From contig NZ_JAGGLV010000009.1 of the NCBI RefSeq assembly GCF_017874735.1, positions 124,001 to 188,000 on the forward strand: a stretch of DNA of 64,000 nucleotides. Reading direction: 5' to 3'. Both the position numbers and the translations under genes were made by a program. This stretch comes from Paenibacillus silagei. Its GTDB lineage: Bacteria > Bacillota > Bacilli > Paenibacillales > Paenibacillaceae. This document shows positions 16,461 to 25,505 of the stretch, in pieces (the stretch's first letter is position 1; the number at the start of each line of letters is the position of its first letter). The notes beneath the pieces were generated by a model. It was not told where the DNA came from. It saw only the letters and a list, made by a program, of their open reading frames with translations, and ran no database searches.

Positions 16461-16600
16461 TTCTGCTGTATTTCATACACCAGATTTCTGCATATATGCT
16501 CCAAAAGGCCGCCTGCGCAAAATTCTACTGTACAGAGTGCAGCAGATGCTATTTTTCGGGAGGTTTTGAAGGAATCTAGTGTATATAGTGCAGTCGAAGC
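16461..16600. repeat. Family-C degenerate hairpin repeats
   Basis: Three related blocks of the form CTRSTGTA-N4-RTRCASYMGA start near 16463, 16525 and 16576. The first two fold as imperfect 9-bp hairpins. The last two are 51 bases apart, the same spacing as in the other tandem families of this window. Confidence 0.5.
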
Positions 16601-16656
16601 CAGCTCGTGGTTGAATCTCACAAGCAGAAATGGCTGCGTCACGCGGCCTTAGATCT

Positions 16657-16932
16657 CTACTTTCTCTGCTTGCTTCCATACACAATCTTCTTGATGCTGT
16701 CGGCTGACAGGCAGAACTGCTCCGCCAGCTCAGTTACGCTCAATCCGCTGGCATAATGCTCACGAATGGACTGGTTCCGGGCGCTTAAGTAGGATCTGCC
16801 GCCTGAATTCTCCCCCCACCGCTTGTGCTGTCCCTCAGGCTTCGGGATATACAGCATCCCGCCCTGCATGTATTTCTGAATCTCCTGCAGCAGCTGCTGC
16901 GGCAATACCACATCTGCATTTACATATTTCAT
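16657..16932 (-). CDS. CD3324-family small HTH protein
   Basis: 91 aa. The opening MKYVNADVVLPQQLLQEIQKYMQGGMLYIPKP and the later WGENSGGRSYLSARNQSIREHY are typical of the CD3324 family found in Bacillota. The C-terminal part (SVTELAEQFCLSADSIKKIVY) reads as a Mor/Trp-repressor-like helix-turn-helix. Function is not known; a DNA-binding regulator is likely. AAGGAG stands before the ATG. A near-perfect palindrome at 16951-16967, directly upstream of that ribosome site, could be its own operator. Confidence 0.82.
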   Translation of the reverse strand: MKYVNADVVLPQQLLQEIQKYMQGGMLYIPKPEGQHKRWGENSGGRSYLSARNQSIREHYASGLSVTELAEQFCLSADSIKKIVYGSKQRK

Positions 16933-16950
16933 TACTTGCTCCGCTCCTTT

Positions 16951-16967
16951 TAAGTTGTTTCAACTTA
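16951..16967. promoter_or_regulatory. Palindrome upstream of the CD3324-like gene
   Basis: TAAGTTG and CAACTTA are perfect inverted arms around TTT, with further CCTT/AAGG symmetry outside. The position, just upstream of the ribosome site, fits an autoregulatory operator. Confidence 0.45.
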
Positions 16968-17019
16968 TCAAGGCAGCAGAGTCTATCGGACAGGTGTTCA
17001 CAGAGGAACTGGTGAATCG

Positions 17020-17109
17020 TTACAGCGGAGTATTGCTATCCGCTCTGCACATTAACCGCTGTGTGTGGGTCCGTAGACTCTGCGCAGAGCTGAGCATTAA
17101 TCTGCTCAT
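17020..17109 (-). CDS. Possible 29-residue peptide
   Basis: An ATG at 17109 stands seven bases after a very strong GGAGGGAGG site and opens a 29-codon frame (MSRLMLSSAQS...NTPL) ending at 17020, 87 bases before the CD3324-like gene on the same strand. A TTGCGC/TATGCT promoter-like pair with an 18-base gap lies upstream. No family is recognised. It may be a small protein, a leader peptide or chance; the ribosome site is the main support. Confidence 0.35.
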   Translation of the reverse strand: MSRLMLSSAQSLRTHTQRLMCRADSNTPL

Positions 17110-17193
17110 GAAGTTTCCTCCCTCCAGTATAATACTTACATATAGCATACCGGACGCCACGGTCTTTGCGCAAATGCTGTTTACCCGTGACTT

Positions 17194-17223
17194 TTGACAT
17201 TTCATCATAGATTTGTCCATAAT
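17194..17223 (+). promoter_or_regulatory. Sigma-A promoter of the ankyrin gene
   Basis: Perfect -35 TTGACA (17194-17199), 18-base spacer, -10 CATAAT (17218-17223). It lies about 75 bases before the start codon. Confidence 0.65.
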
Positions 17224-17298
17224 ACCAATAAATAAGGTAGAACCAATTGCCATTCTTAGTATCCTAGATGAGGCGGCAGGGGAGATGAGGTCATAATC

Positions 17299-17892
17299 AT
17301 GAATAAACAATTAATCGCAGCGGCGGAGCGCGGGGATACCGCTGAGGTGTTGCGGCTGCTGGAGGCGGGAGCGGATATTCAGGCGCAGGACGAAAGCGGC
17401 CGAACGGCGGTAGCCGCCGCGGCTTATGGCAACCATGCCGAGACGGTCGAGGCGCTTATTGCCCAAGGTGCCGATATCAACATTCGCGACCGTATGCTTA
17501 ATAATGTGCTGCTATATGCCGGAGCATCCGGATATCTGGACATAGTAAAAATGGCGGTTGAGGCGGGAGCGGATACGACGCTGACCAACCGCTATGGGGG
17601 GACTGCGCTGATCCCCGCCGCAGATCGAGGGCATGTCGAGGTCGTCAAGTATCTGCTGGAGCATTCGGATGTCGACATCGACCATATCAACAATCTGGGG
17701 TGGACCGCGCTGCTGGAGGCCGTCATCCTCGGCGACGGCGGGGAGCGGCATCAGACAATCGTCAAGCTGCTGCTGACGCACGGAGCCGATCCAGCCATCG
17801 CCGACCGCGAGGGTATCACACCGCTGGCGCATGCCCAGTCGCAGGGCTTTACAGAAATGGCCGCTATGCTGGAGACGGCAAGCCGCTCGTGA
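17299..17892 (+). CDS. Ankyrin-repeat protein
   Basis: 197 aa made almost wholly of five to six ankyrin repeats of about 33 residues (AAAERGDTAEVLRLLEAGADIQAQDESGRTAVAAAAYGNH..., YLDIVKMAVEAGADTTLTNRYGGTAL..., TIVKLLLTHGADPAIADREGITPLAHA). No signal peptide, membrane segment or enzyme domain is present, so it is a cytoplasmic protein-binding scaffold of unknown partner. GATGAGG precedes the ATG. It is transcribed alone from the promoter at 17194. Confidence 0.9.
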   Translation: MNKQLIAAAERGDTAEVLRLLEAGADIQAQDESGRTAVAAAAYGNHAETVEALIAQGADINIRDRMLNNVLLYAGASGYLDIVKMAVEAGADTTLTNRYGGTALIPAADRGHVEVVKYLLEHSDVDIDHINNLGWTALLEAVILGDGGERHQTIVKLLLTHGADPAIADREGITPLAHAQSQGFTEMAAMLETASRS

Positions 17893-17902
17893 ACAGCTGG
17901 AA

Positions 17903-17936
17903 TAAAAAAGGGACCCCGCCAGCGTCCGGCGGGGCC
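17903..17936 (-). terminator. Terminator of the chemoreceptor gene
   Basis: GGACCCCGCC pairs with GGCGGGGCC; on the minus strand the stem is followed by a T-run (complement of 17904-17909). It lies 91 bases past the chemoreceptor stop. Confidence 0.8.
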
Positions 17937-18026
17937 AAAAGTTATATTAAAGGGGGGTATGTGAGTACTATACCCCGCGAAGCTTAAAAACAGATGAAGC
18001 CCAGGTAAAGATCTGCTGAAACGAGT

Positions 18027-20057
18027 TTAGATTTTGAATTTCTCTACCAGTTGTTGCATCTCCTTAGCACTCTGCGTATTCTCATCGGCCATTGTGGCTT
18101 CATGGAAGGTCTTCTCCACAATATCCGCCGTCTTCTCGGCGATATCCTGCACCCCGATGGCCCCCTCGTTCACCGTGGCCGCCACCTCATTGACAGCGAT
18201 GGCGATGCTGGAGACGGTCTCGTTCAGGTGATCGGCCGCTTCCTCGAACTGGTTCATCAGCCCGTTAATTGTGGAAGCATCATCATTGTACTGCTGGCTG
18301 ACCTCGGTCAGGCGCTCATAATCGCCCAGCACATTGCGGTCGATGAAGCTCAGCACGGCCTCGGAATGCCGGGTCATCTGCTCCACGGAGGCATAGACAT
18401 TTTTGACCACCTCTTGAATGCCTGACGCTGTCTCGGAGGACTTCTCTGCCAGCTTGCGGATCTCCCCGGCCACCACGGCGAAGCCCCGGCCCGCCTCGCC
18501 TGCCCGTGCGGCTTCAATCGCTGCATTCAGGGCCAGAAGGTTGGTCTGGCTTGTAATGGAGAGAATCGTATCGGCCAGTACGTTGATCTCGTGGATCGCT
18601 CCTGATTGCTCAATGGCCTGCTGCATCTCACTGCGGACCGAGCTGTAGATCTGCTTCGCGTTCTCGGTAGACGTCACTGCATCATGCTGAAGCTCCAGGG
18701 CCCGCTGCGTAATCTGGCTTGATACTCCGGAGCCTTCTTTTACCTTATCGCTGATCATTCTGACATTGCTCAGGGTCTCGTGGATTGCCGCCGTCATCTC
18801 CTCGGTAGAAGCCGCCGTCTCCTCCATCCCTGCGGACAGCTCCTCTGTCGTGGCTGAATTGTCATGCGCATTCTCTCTGACCTCGTTCGACAGCTTCTCC
18901 AGCGTCTCAGCATTGTCCAGTACCTTGGTGGAGATCGCAATCAGACTGCCCGCCATCTCACGCAGCGCCGCACGGGTACGGAACATAGCCTTGGCGATGG
19001 TTCCTGTCTCATCTTTATTTTTAGTCAAATATTCATATTGGTTATCATACTTGAGATCCAGCTCTGCCGTGCGGTTCACCAGCTCCGTGAGCTTGATGAT
19101 CGGCGAGGAGATCCGGGTAGCCACTGTAGTCCCGATCAGCAGAGTGAGCAGTAGGCTTCCCAGGCCGAGCAGCATAATGAAGTTCGTCATTTCGCTAACC
19201 GGCTGCAGCACCTCTTCCACATCTCCGGTCAGCACCAGGGTCCACTTCGTCTCGGGGAGCACGGTGTAGGCCGCTTTTTTCTTGGCCCCGTTGAAGGTAT
19301 ATTCCACAATGCCATCGGCAACGCCCTCCCCCGCCTTCACCCGCTCGACCACGGCTTTGATGGATTCGTTCTCCACCTGGGAACCTGTCTTCTTCCCGTC
19401 GGGATGATAGAGCGTATTCCCCGTTTCATCCACCAGATAGGCGTAAGAGGAAGGCGCACCCGCCACCTTGGCATCGGCCAGATAGGTCACCAGACTGTCC
19501 GCCCTGACCGCCGAAGCTACGAATCCGATCATCTTCTCACCACTCATCACCGGATGGACAAAAGCCACAATATATGCCCCTGTTGACTTGGATTTCAGCG
19601 TCTCGCTAATGACAGGCATCCCGGTCTTCAAGACATTCTTCGTATAATTTCTATCGCTGAAGTTGGCGCCGACCAGCTTGATGTCACTGTCCGCTACCGC
19701 CGTTCCCTTCAGATCGACCACGAACATATGCTCCAGATTGCCCGCATCCTTCACCTGGCCCTGAAGCTTGACATTGATCTGGTCACGTAGCGCTTCCTCC
19801 ACTGAGCCGCCATTTGCAGCCTGAAGCAGCAGCTCGGTGATCTCACTCTCCCCCGCAACCAGCTGGATGTTCCGCTTCTCCTTGTCGATCATTGCGCCGA
19901 TGGTCTGTGCCTTATCCGTGCCTACCTGCGCCATGGAAGATTCGGTCAGGTTCATGATGGTGCCTGTGGATTTGGTGTACGTAAAAATCCCCATTAATGC
20001 TGTAGAAATCAGGGTAACGACAATCATCATAACCGATAGCTTCATACGAATCTTCAT
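18027..20057 (-). CDS. Methyl-accepting chemotaxis protein
   Basis: 676 aa. Membrane segment 1 lies at about residues 7-27; an extracellular dCache-type double PAS sensor region extends to about 285 ([20 protein letters not shown]...[13 protein letters not shown]); membrane segment 2 lies at about 288-310, followed by HAMP and a long coiled signalling domain. The highly conserved hairpin tip is seen as [38 protein letters not shown]. It should sense a small extracellular ligand and control CheA at the cell pole. AAGGAAG precedes the ATG by nine bases. A sigma-D-like -10 upstream ties it to the motility regulon. Confidence 0.95.
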   Translation of the reverse strand: MKIRMKLSVMMIVVTLISTALMGIFTYTKSTGTIMNLTESSMAQVGTDKAQTIGAMIDKEKRNIQLVAGESEITELLLQAANGGSVEEALRDQINVKLQGQVKDAGNLEHMFVVDLKGTAVADSDIKLVGANFSDRNYTKNVLKTGMPVISETLKSKSTGAYIVAFVHPVMSGEKMIGFVASAVRADSLVTYLADAKVAGAPSSYAYLVDETGNTLYHPDGKKTGSQVENESIKAVVERVKAGEGVADGIVEYTFNGAKKKAAYTVLPETKWTLVLTGDVEEVLQPVSEMTNFIMLLGLGSLLLTLLIGTTVATRISSPIIKLTELVNRTAELDLKYDNQYEYLTKNKDETGTIAKAMFRTRAALREMAGSLIAISTKVLDNAETLEKLSNEVRENAHDNSATTEELSAGMEETAASTEEMTAAIHETLSNVRMISDKVKEGSGVSSQITQRALELQHDAVTSTENAKQIYSSVRSEMQQAIEQSGAIHEINVLADTILSITSQTNLLALNAAIEAARAGEAGRGFAVVAGEIRKLAEKSSETASGIQEVVKNVYASVEQMTRHSEAVLSFIDRNVLGDYERLTEVSQQYNDDASTINGLMNQFEEAADHLNETVSSIAIAVNEVAATVNEGAIGVQDIAEKTADIVEKTFHEATMADENTQSAKEMQQLVEKFKI

Positions 20058-20132
20058 CTTCTTCTACTTCCTTCCGCCCCGTTGTCTTTCCTTAGCCTTC
20101 AAACAACCAAAAAGATTGCTTTATTACAATAA

Positions 20133-20160
20133 TTATCGGATTTTCCTCGAACGTAATGAA
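20133..20160 (-). promoter_or_regulatory. Sigma-D-like promoter of the chemoreceptor
   Basis: Minus strand reads TCCGATAA at 20140-20133, a 7-base match to the GCCGATAA -10 of motility sigma factors. The expected TAAA -35 about 15 bases upstream is only loosely matched. It lies 75 bases before the start codon. Confidence 0.5.
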
Positions 20161-20238
20161 TAATGGAATGTTGTATTTTCAGAAAAAATATCGATTTTTG
20201 TCGAATGACAACATAATATATCTATTTTCTTACATAGT

Positions 20239-20285
20239 AAAAAAACCGCCCTCCTTAACAACCGCACTCAGCGGATAAGTAAGGA
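20239..20285 (-). terminator. Terminator of the SBF transporter gene
   Basis: TCCTTA (20252-20257) pairs with TAAGGA (20280-20285), with CCGC/GCGG inside; on the minus strand a run of seven T follows after GGGCGG. Confidence 0.75.
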
Positions 20286-20324
20286 AAAGCGGGTTCGCAT
20301 TCCGCCTATGAAGTTGGTATTCTA

Positions 20325-21350
20325 CTACATGCCCGGGCTGTCCGGCGAAGCTGAGGCACCCGGCAGCACTGCTGCCGAACGGGCCTGCTGCAGGCGTCTC
20401 ACCCTGCTGCGGATGAACATGCCGGAGCAGGCAGCCAGAATCTGCTGGAACAGCATCCCGGAGATCACGGGCAGGGCCACCGCAGGCGGAAAATACCGCA
20501 CCGCCAGCACGGCTCCTGCACTGAGATTGCGCATACCGGAGTTGAACTGCACGGCTACGGTATTCGCATAATCATAATGAAGGCGGCGCGAGACTACAGC
20601 TCCAATGACATAGCCGAGGGCAACGGTAACGAAGGTTACGGCAATAATGAGCGCAAGCTTCCCGTCCGGGTGCTTCAGATATCGGGCAATGCTGGCTCCA
20701 TTGATCGAGACCACGGTGAACAAGCCCACCTTGACAAACGGGGCCAGCGGAGGCCCGCAGACCGTGCTGATCTTGCCTTTAGTGAATTGATTCAGCAGCA
20801 TCCCCGCTACGGAAGGCAGGACGACCATCCAGAGCAGGCCCCGCATCATCTCGCCGGCGTCCATCTGCACGCTTGCCCCCATCAGGAGATACAGCGTAGC
20901 TGGTACAATCAATGGCGACAGCAGCGTATCGATCAGGATCAGCGCCAGAGTCAGGGCGATATTCCCGCCATGCATCGATACCCAGACTACACTGACCACT
21001 CCGGTCGGAATGGCAAAGAGCAGCACATAACCGGTAACCGTATAAGGATCGCCTGGAAAAAACAGTATCGCTGCCAGCCAGCCGATCAGCGGCATGACGA
21101 TATGCAGAATAATGAACAGGATGAGCAGCTTCTGCGGCCTGGCAAGCACGGTGAACAGATCCCGGAAGCTTGACTTCAGGCTGCCGATCAGCGTCATCCC
21201 GGCGAAGATCCAGGGCACCAGCCACGTTAACGGAAGCAGCGACGCCTCATTCATCACGCCAACCACGATGGCTGCGGGTGTTAGCAGCGGCATAATCCGC
21301 TCCAGCACCGTATTGGAAGATACTAATCCGCGTCTTACTGCACCAAGCAT
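20325..21350 (-). CDS. SBF-family (bile acid:Na+ symporter-like) transporter
   Basis: 341 aa with nine to ten hydrophobic segments. Family features include AIPTGVVSVVWVSMHGGNIALTLALILIDTLLSPLIVP and FNSGMRNLSAGAVLA, the paired discontinuous-helix regions that bind sodium in ASBT-fold carriers. It should import an organic anion with sodium; bacterial members also carry pantoate or other acids, and the substrate is unknown here. The ATG at 21350 is preferred to a TTG three codons earlier because AGGGGG sits nine bases before it. The C-terminal 25 residues are a soluble Ala/Ser/Pro tail. Confidence 0.85.
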   Translation of the reverse strand: MLGAVRRGLVSSNTVLERIMPLLTPAAIVVGVMNEASLLPLTWLVPWIFAGMTLIGSLKSSFRDLFTVLARPQKLLILFIILHIVMPLIGWLAAILFFPGDPYTVTGYVLLFAIPTGVVSVVWVSMHGGNIALTLALILIDTLLSPLIVPATLYLLMGASVQMDAGEMMRGLLWMVVLPSVAGMLLNQFTKGKISTVCGPPLAPFVKVGLFTVVSINGASIARYLKHPDGKLALIIAVTFVTVALGYVIGAVVSRRLHYDYANTVAVQFNSGMRNLSAGAVLAVRYFPPAVALPVISGMLFQQILAACSGMFIRSRVRRLQQARSAAVLPGASASPDSPGM

Positions 21351-21428
21351 GTATTTCAACCCCCTGTGTGAACTATGCCATTATACTCTGATGCACTGAC
21401 TTCTCTGCTGTAAGGTCCGGTAAGGGAG

Positions 21429-22382
21429 CTATACTCCTTGCGGGAACAAGGCGTCCAACGCCGGGCAAGGTCGTTTCTCCAGATATTCCGACAGCGGGGC
21501 CGGCATATTGCTGTACAAGTCCTTCAGTGATGTTCCATTATAGATATTGCCGATAATGACCGGATGGCACAGCTCGGAGATCAGAATGTCGCCGTTGCCG
21601 TGCAGATGAAGCTGCTTCATCCCTTCGATGCAATGCGGGAAGTAAACGCCCGGCTGCTCCTCGAAGCCCATCGCCTCCATGAACCGGTCCATACAAGTGA
21701 AGTAGAGCGTCGTGTCCTCCGGCTTGCGGTCGATCAGCTCTTGGACAGCGTTCTTTAGCTGCTCGCGGGCGGCAATCGCCTTCCAGCCGGTATGTCCCAT
21801 GATAATACTATTCTGAATTTCATGCGTTCTTACGCCCATCGAATAGACATGCTCGCTGATTTCCTGCATATGATCCTGTGTTTCATTGAACAGCAGTGTC
21901 TCCAGCACCACATTGACATTGGTTTTGGCGAACATAGTGATGTTCTCTCTGATCTTGTGATAGACACTCGGATGAATATTATAATAACGCGAGAAGCCTT
22001 CAGCCGTGGTGAAATTAAAAGAAATATGAATCGTCGTCAGACCTGCGTCCACCAGCTGCCCGATCCGCTCCTCATTCAGCAGACTGCCGTTCGAGTTAAG
22101 CTGGGTCTGAATGCCGCGCGAGGAGCAGTATGCCACAATCTCCACACAATCCTGGAATTTCAGCGTAACCTCGCCGCCCGAGAGCCGGACACGCTTCAGA
22201 TTAGGCAGCTCCTCCAGAATGCGGATGACCTCCTTACCGTCAAGGGTCTGGCCGTCATTTCTATTGTAAGCGCAGCAGTAATCACAGCGGAAATTGCAGT
22301 TCGAGGTCACGCCGACTTCCAGCCCTTCCAGCTCATAAGTCATCGGCTTATCCAGTTCCAACGCTTTATATTTCGTGCTCAT
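21429..22382 (-). CDS. Radical SAM enzyme of unknown substrate
   Basis: 317 aa. The iron-sulfur motif CxxxCxxC is CNFRCDYC at residues 29-36, followed by SGGEVTL (the GGE motif contacting SAM) and a TIM-barrel-like order of strands. Near the C-terminus, C residues in FPHCIEGMKQLHLHGNGDILISELCHPVIIGNIYN suggest a partial SPASM/Twitch-like auxiliary site. The gene stands alone, so no precursor peptide or pathway is indicated. AAGGAGG lies ten bases before the ATG. Related proteins are annotated only as MoaA/SkfB-like radical SAM proteins. Confidence 0.85.
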   Translation of the reverse strand: MSTKYKALELDKPMTYELEGLEVGVTSNCNFRCDYCCAYNRNDGQTLDGKEVIRILEELPNLKRVRLSGGEVTLKFQDCVEIVAYCSSRGIQTQLNSNGSLLNEERIGQLVDAGLTTIHISFNFTTAEGFSRYYNIHPSVYHKIRENITMFAKTNVNVVLETLLFNETQDHMQEISEHVYSMGVRTHEIQNSIIMGHTGWKAIAAREQLKNAVQELIDRKPEDTTLYFTCMDRFMEAMGFEEQPGVYFPHCIEGMKQLHLHGNGDILISELCHPVIIGNIYNGTSLKDLYSNMPAPLSEYLEKRPCPALDALFPQGV

Positions 22383-22495
22383 CTTCTATAGTCCTCCTTG
22401 GTTGTTCAATCCATCTGTTCTAAGGTCAACTATAGAATTATACAGGTTTGCCCGCGAGGTTAATGTGACATTTGATATTTGATCTTTGATCTTTG

Positions 22496-22545
22496 CAAAA
22501 AGACTGCTGCACGGTTATAGGCTCACCATACAGCAGTCTTCATTA
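22496..22545 (-). terminator. Terminator of the stalk/GH18 gene
   Basis: AAGACTGCTG (22500-22509) and CAGCAGTCTT (22531-22540) form a perfect 10-bp stem, followed on the minus strand by TTTTTG. Confidence 0.85.
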
Positions 22546-22560
22546 AGATAGATGTACCTG

Positions 22561-23811
22561 CTACAGCTCGACAGCTTCTCCCATCCGGTTCAGCACCGGC
22601 TGGCCGATGATCCCCAGACGCCAGATCGCAATCCCCTTAAGGCCGTACCGCTTAGCCAGGCCGATCTTGGCATTGACGGAGGCTTCGTTCTCACTGTAGA
22701 CCGATATCCCGAGAATCAGCTTCTCCTTGCTGACCTGATCAAGCGCCAGCCGAATGCTCTCATCAACCTTATTCATCGGCTCCGGCCCGGTCTCCCCTTC
22801 ATAGGCGTAAGCCATGATAACCAAATCGTCGGCAAGTGTTCCTAGCGTCTTGTAATCATACCCCTTGTAAGAGCTGTTCAGCGGATGCAGAATGACGGTC
22901 AGCTTGAGGCTGGCGGCGCGGGCGGCTGTAGAGAGATTTTTGACAAAAGCGTTATATTGGCTCTGCACCAGCGCTTTATCCCCCGTCAGTCCCAGCCCTT
23001 CCAGATCCAGTCCGATGCCCTTGAAGCCCTTCTGCGTGGCCAAATCGACAATACTGGCGATCGTCTGCTGCTGGAGCTGCGCGTCCTCCAGATTCTTGCT
23101 CAGCTCCAGTGACGAGTCACTGGAATAGACCATCAGGTAAGGGGCAGTTCCACCCGCTGCGGCATTCTGCACAATCGATTCCGGCGTTACATCACCTGCA
23201 GCCTCCGGCCACCAGAAATCCTTACCGGTGGTGGTGAACTGGCCGTCCTTGTCAATCCGTGCCCAGCCAAAAGCAACCGCATCGAAGCTTGGAATAAGCG
23301 AGACCTCACTGTAGGCCTTCTGTGCGTAGAAGCCCAAGGTATACATATCCCGCTTCGGGGAAGTTATGGATACGGTCTTGGACGCCTGATTCCAGGAGGT
23401 CACCGCCCCGAACTGCTGGCTGAAGAACTTAAGCGGCAGCATCGTGGTTCCGCGAATGTCCTGCGGTGCGACCTCCAGCTTCACCACTGTTCCGTTCACG
23501 ACTGCATTTTTGCTGCCGAGGGTCAGGACCACTACGGTTGGAGCGGTGCCAGTTGCGTCCTTCCGGCTGGCCGTAATTTTGCGGGCCTTCTGATTCCAAT
23601 CGACCTGAATCCCCAGGGCTTCCGAGATGGCGCGGAAGGGCACCATGGTCGTTCCGTTCATCATCACCGGCTCCACCGGGAACGGCAGCGGATAACCGTC
23701 CAGCATGATACTGACACCCGCAGGTGCCGCATGGACCGCACTTGCCGGAAGTGCCGAGAGGCTGCCGAGTGAGATCGCTGCGCATAATACTATTTTGGCC
23801 AAATGCTTCAT
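22561..23811 (-). CDS. Secreted stalk-domain protein with GH18-like glycosidase fold
   Basis: 416 aa. A signal peptide (residues 1-28, ending AVHA-AP) leads to a copper-amine-oxidase-N-like 'stalk' domain (about 32-152) with repeated VPFRAISEALG and LPLKFFSQQFG phrases. A GH18-type barrel follows, as in spore-cortex and chitinase-like proteins (FKGIGLDLEGLG, ADDLVIMAYAYEG, KLILGISVYS). The DxxDxDxE catalytic stretch is reduced to GIGLDLE, keeping the final D and the acid E. It probably acts on peptidoglycan or a related polymer outside the cell. It is monocistronic with its own terminator. Confidence 0.85.
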   Translation of the reverse strand: MKHLAKIVLCAAISLGSLSALPASAVHAAPAGVSIMLDGYPLPFPVEPVMMNGTTMVPFRAISEALGIQVDWNQKARKITASRKDATGTAPTVVVLTLGSKNAVVNGTVVKLEVAPQDIRGTTMLPLKFFSQQFGAVTSWNQASKTVSITSPKRDMYTLGFYAQKAYSEVSLIPSFDAVAFGWARIDKDGQFTTTGKDFWWPEAAGDVTPESIVQNAAAGGTAPYLMVYSSDSSLELSKNLEDAQLQQQTIASIVDLATQKGFKGIGLDLEGLGLTGDKALVQSQYNAFVKNLSTAARAASLKLTVILHPLNSSYKGYDYKTLGTLADDLVIMAYAYEGETGPEPMNKVDESIRLALDQVSKEKLILGISVYSENEASVNAKIGLAKRYGLKGIAIWRLGIIGQPVLNRMGEAVEL

Positions 23812-23952
23812 ATAAGTTAGTTCCCCATTCTCTTAGATAGATTGTGAATCTCTCAACCTTACATCCCCTACTATTCTAGCAAACTAGATAAATATAGTAA
23901 ATGAAGGTATTGTAACCATTGCAGATTCACCCGTCCGGGGTTCCCTTAATAC

Positions 23953-24912
23953 CTATATGAACACGCTCAAAAAGACACCAACAGCCCGTTCAGCATCCAC
24001 CTCTACAGCCACTTCGATGAACTCGCCTTCTTTGGGCTGTGCCCGCAGGTCTGCTACGACCATACCCGAGGTGAACGCCCCCTGATGCTCTACACGGACC
24101 TTCATCCGGCGGCAGGTTACTAGATCCGGCTGCAAGGCAGCCATCAGGGCCAGCGGATCATGCAGCGGAGCGCTGTTAATCAGATAGTTCGCCTCGCGGT
24201 AAAATTTAAAATAATACGCAAGCGACTCTTCCATAAACTCGATGACCGCCTTATTCTCTTCCCGTCTATGCCGTTTCAGCAGTTCCACATGCTCTGAAGT
24301 GATCCGCGTCTGCAGCGTCACATCCAGCCCGATCATCATTACAGGCAGCCCTGAGGTGAATACTCGGTCAGCCGCTTCCGGGTCGCCCCACAGATTGGCC
24401 TCGGCCACCGGTGTGACATTGCCCGGCTTATATACCGTACCGCCCATAACCACTACCTTCTTCAGCTTGGAGGTCAGCTGCGGGTCCAGATCCAGTGCCA
24501 GCGACAGGTTCGTCAGCCGTCCGAGCGTCACCAGGACCAGTTCTCCCGGATTCGTATCCGCCATCCGCGCAATGAACTCTGCTGCCGTCTCTTGAACCGG
24601 CACCTGCCGGGAGGGGGGCAGCTGAACGCCGCCAATGCCGTTCTCCCCGTGAACATGGGTGGAGAAGCCGGTCAGCTCGCGTACCAGCGCCCGGGAAGCG
24701 CCAAGCGCCACCGGGATTTCATAGCCCGGAGCCGCAAGCTCAAGCAGGCGCAGCGTGTTATCCGCCGCCTGCTGCACATCGATGTTGCCGAACACCGTCG
24801 TAATCCCCTCAACCACTACCCCCGGTGCCCGGAGCGCATACAATATGGCCAGTGCGTCGTCTATTCCTGTATCACAATCTATAATTATCCGGGTCGTATT
24901 GCTGCTGCTCAT
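23953..24912 (-). CDS. Nucleoside hydrolase
   Basis: 319 aa. The calcium-binding signature DCDTGIDD (residues 12-19) is intact, and later blocks GGTVYKPGNVTPVAEANLWGDPEAADRVF and HDPLALMAAL are typical of the inosine-uridine nucleoside hydrolase family, which cleaves ribonucleosides to base and ribose for salvage. The ATG at 24912 is chosen because GGGAG stands eight bases before it; an earlier in-frame ATG at 24948 has none. It is transcribed alone. Base specificity is not evident. Confidence 0.92.
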   Translation of the reverse strand: MSSSNTTRIIIDCDTGIDDALAILYALRAPGVVVEGITTVFGNIDVQQAADNTLRLLELAAPGYEIPVALGASRALVRELTGFSTHVHGENGIGGVQLPPSRQVPVQETAAEFIARMADTNPGELVLVTLGRLTNLSLALDLDPQLTSKLKKVVVMGGTVYKPGNVTPVAEANLWGDPEAADRVFTSGLPVMMIGLDVTLQTRITSEHVELLKRHRREENKAVIEFMEESLAYYFKFYREANYLINSAPLHDPLALMAALQPDLVTCRRMKVRVEHQGAFTSGMVVADLRAQPKEGEFIEVAVEVDAERAVGVFLSVFI

Positions 24913-25010
24913 CTCTATCTCTCCCACTCTCTGTTTATACTTATTCATTCACCCGTACTGCACTGCCCATCTTATCACGGGGCTTCCCCCGGCTCAATAT
25001 GGTTTCAACA

Positions 25011-25107
25011 CAAGCAGAAACGGCTACGCGTCCTTAAGAGGACGGTATCCGTTTCTGCTAGAAATAGAAGGATAATGTATCGTGTGAAACATATAAATTC
25101 TATATTT
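25011..25107 (+). repeat. Two-hairpin dispersed element, copy 3
   Basis: A diverged copy: arms AGCAGAAACGG and CCGTTTCTGCT extend the first hairpin to 11 bp with both arms changed together relative to copies 1 and 2, and the AT-rich second half is retained. The paired change hints that the fold itself is kept. Confidence 0.7.
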
Positions 25108-25307
25108 AAGAACAAAATGCCTGCGGCATCCCCATTGTGATTGTGATCGGTTTTTCGACCACATTCGGCCCACACGCCTCTGCCGATGCTCCAAGACACT
25201 TACCCCCAACTTTATGCACAACTATCCACATCGGACTTAAATCATAATTTCCTAATCAAGAACAAAATCATCCTAAAGGATGAATAAGATTACCTTCGCG
25301 CGAACAC

Positions 25308-25505
25308 AATGTATGCTGTTTTTCACATACATTCAGGTCGTATGCCTGCTTGCGAGTATAATGTATGCTGTTTTTCACATATATTCAGGCCGTGCGCCTG
25401 CTTGCGAGCACAATGTATGCTGTTTTTCACATACATTGGTCCATATTCCTGCTTACGAGTACAATGTATGCTGTTTTTCACATACATTGGGTCCATATTC
25501 CACTG
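25308..25505. repeat. Family-B tandem array, four units of 51-52 bp
   Basis: Units start at 25308, 25360, 25412 and 25463. Each contains the inverted repeat AATGTATG-N10-CATACATT with a T-rich loop and a 25-base tail of CAGG-CGTRYGCCTGCTTGCGAG type. The tails are similar to each other, not unique. Confidence 0.85.

Larger units (their letters stand above)
16008..16656. other. Repeat-rich intergenic region
   Basis: 649 bases with no supportable gene. In order it holds the second two-hairpin element (16103), a strong hairpin (16209-16252), a GT-rich stretch with repeated GCGCTTGTGTG-like phrases (about 16255-16420), and a set of degenerate hairpin repeats (16461-16600). Short open frames here have no ribosome sites. 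Confidence 0.6.

Noticed and set aside
16225..16476. Small His/Thr-rich protein in the GT-rich region
   Set aside because: The frame is a product of GT repeats, lacks a ribosome site and resembles no family.
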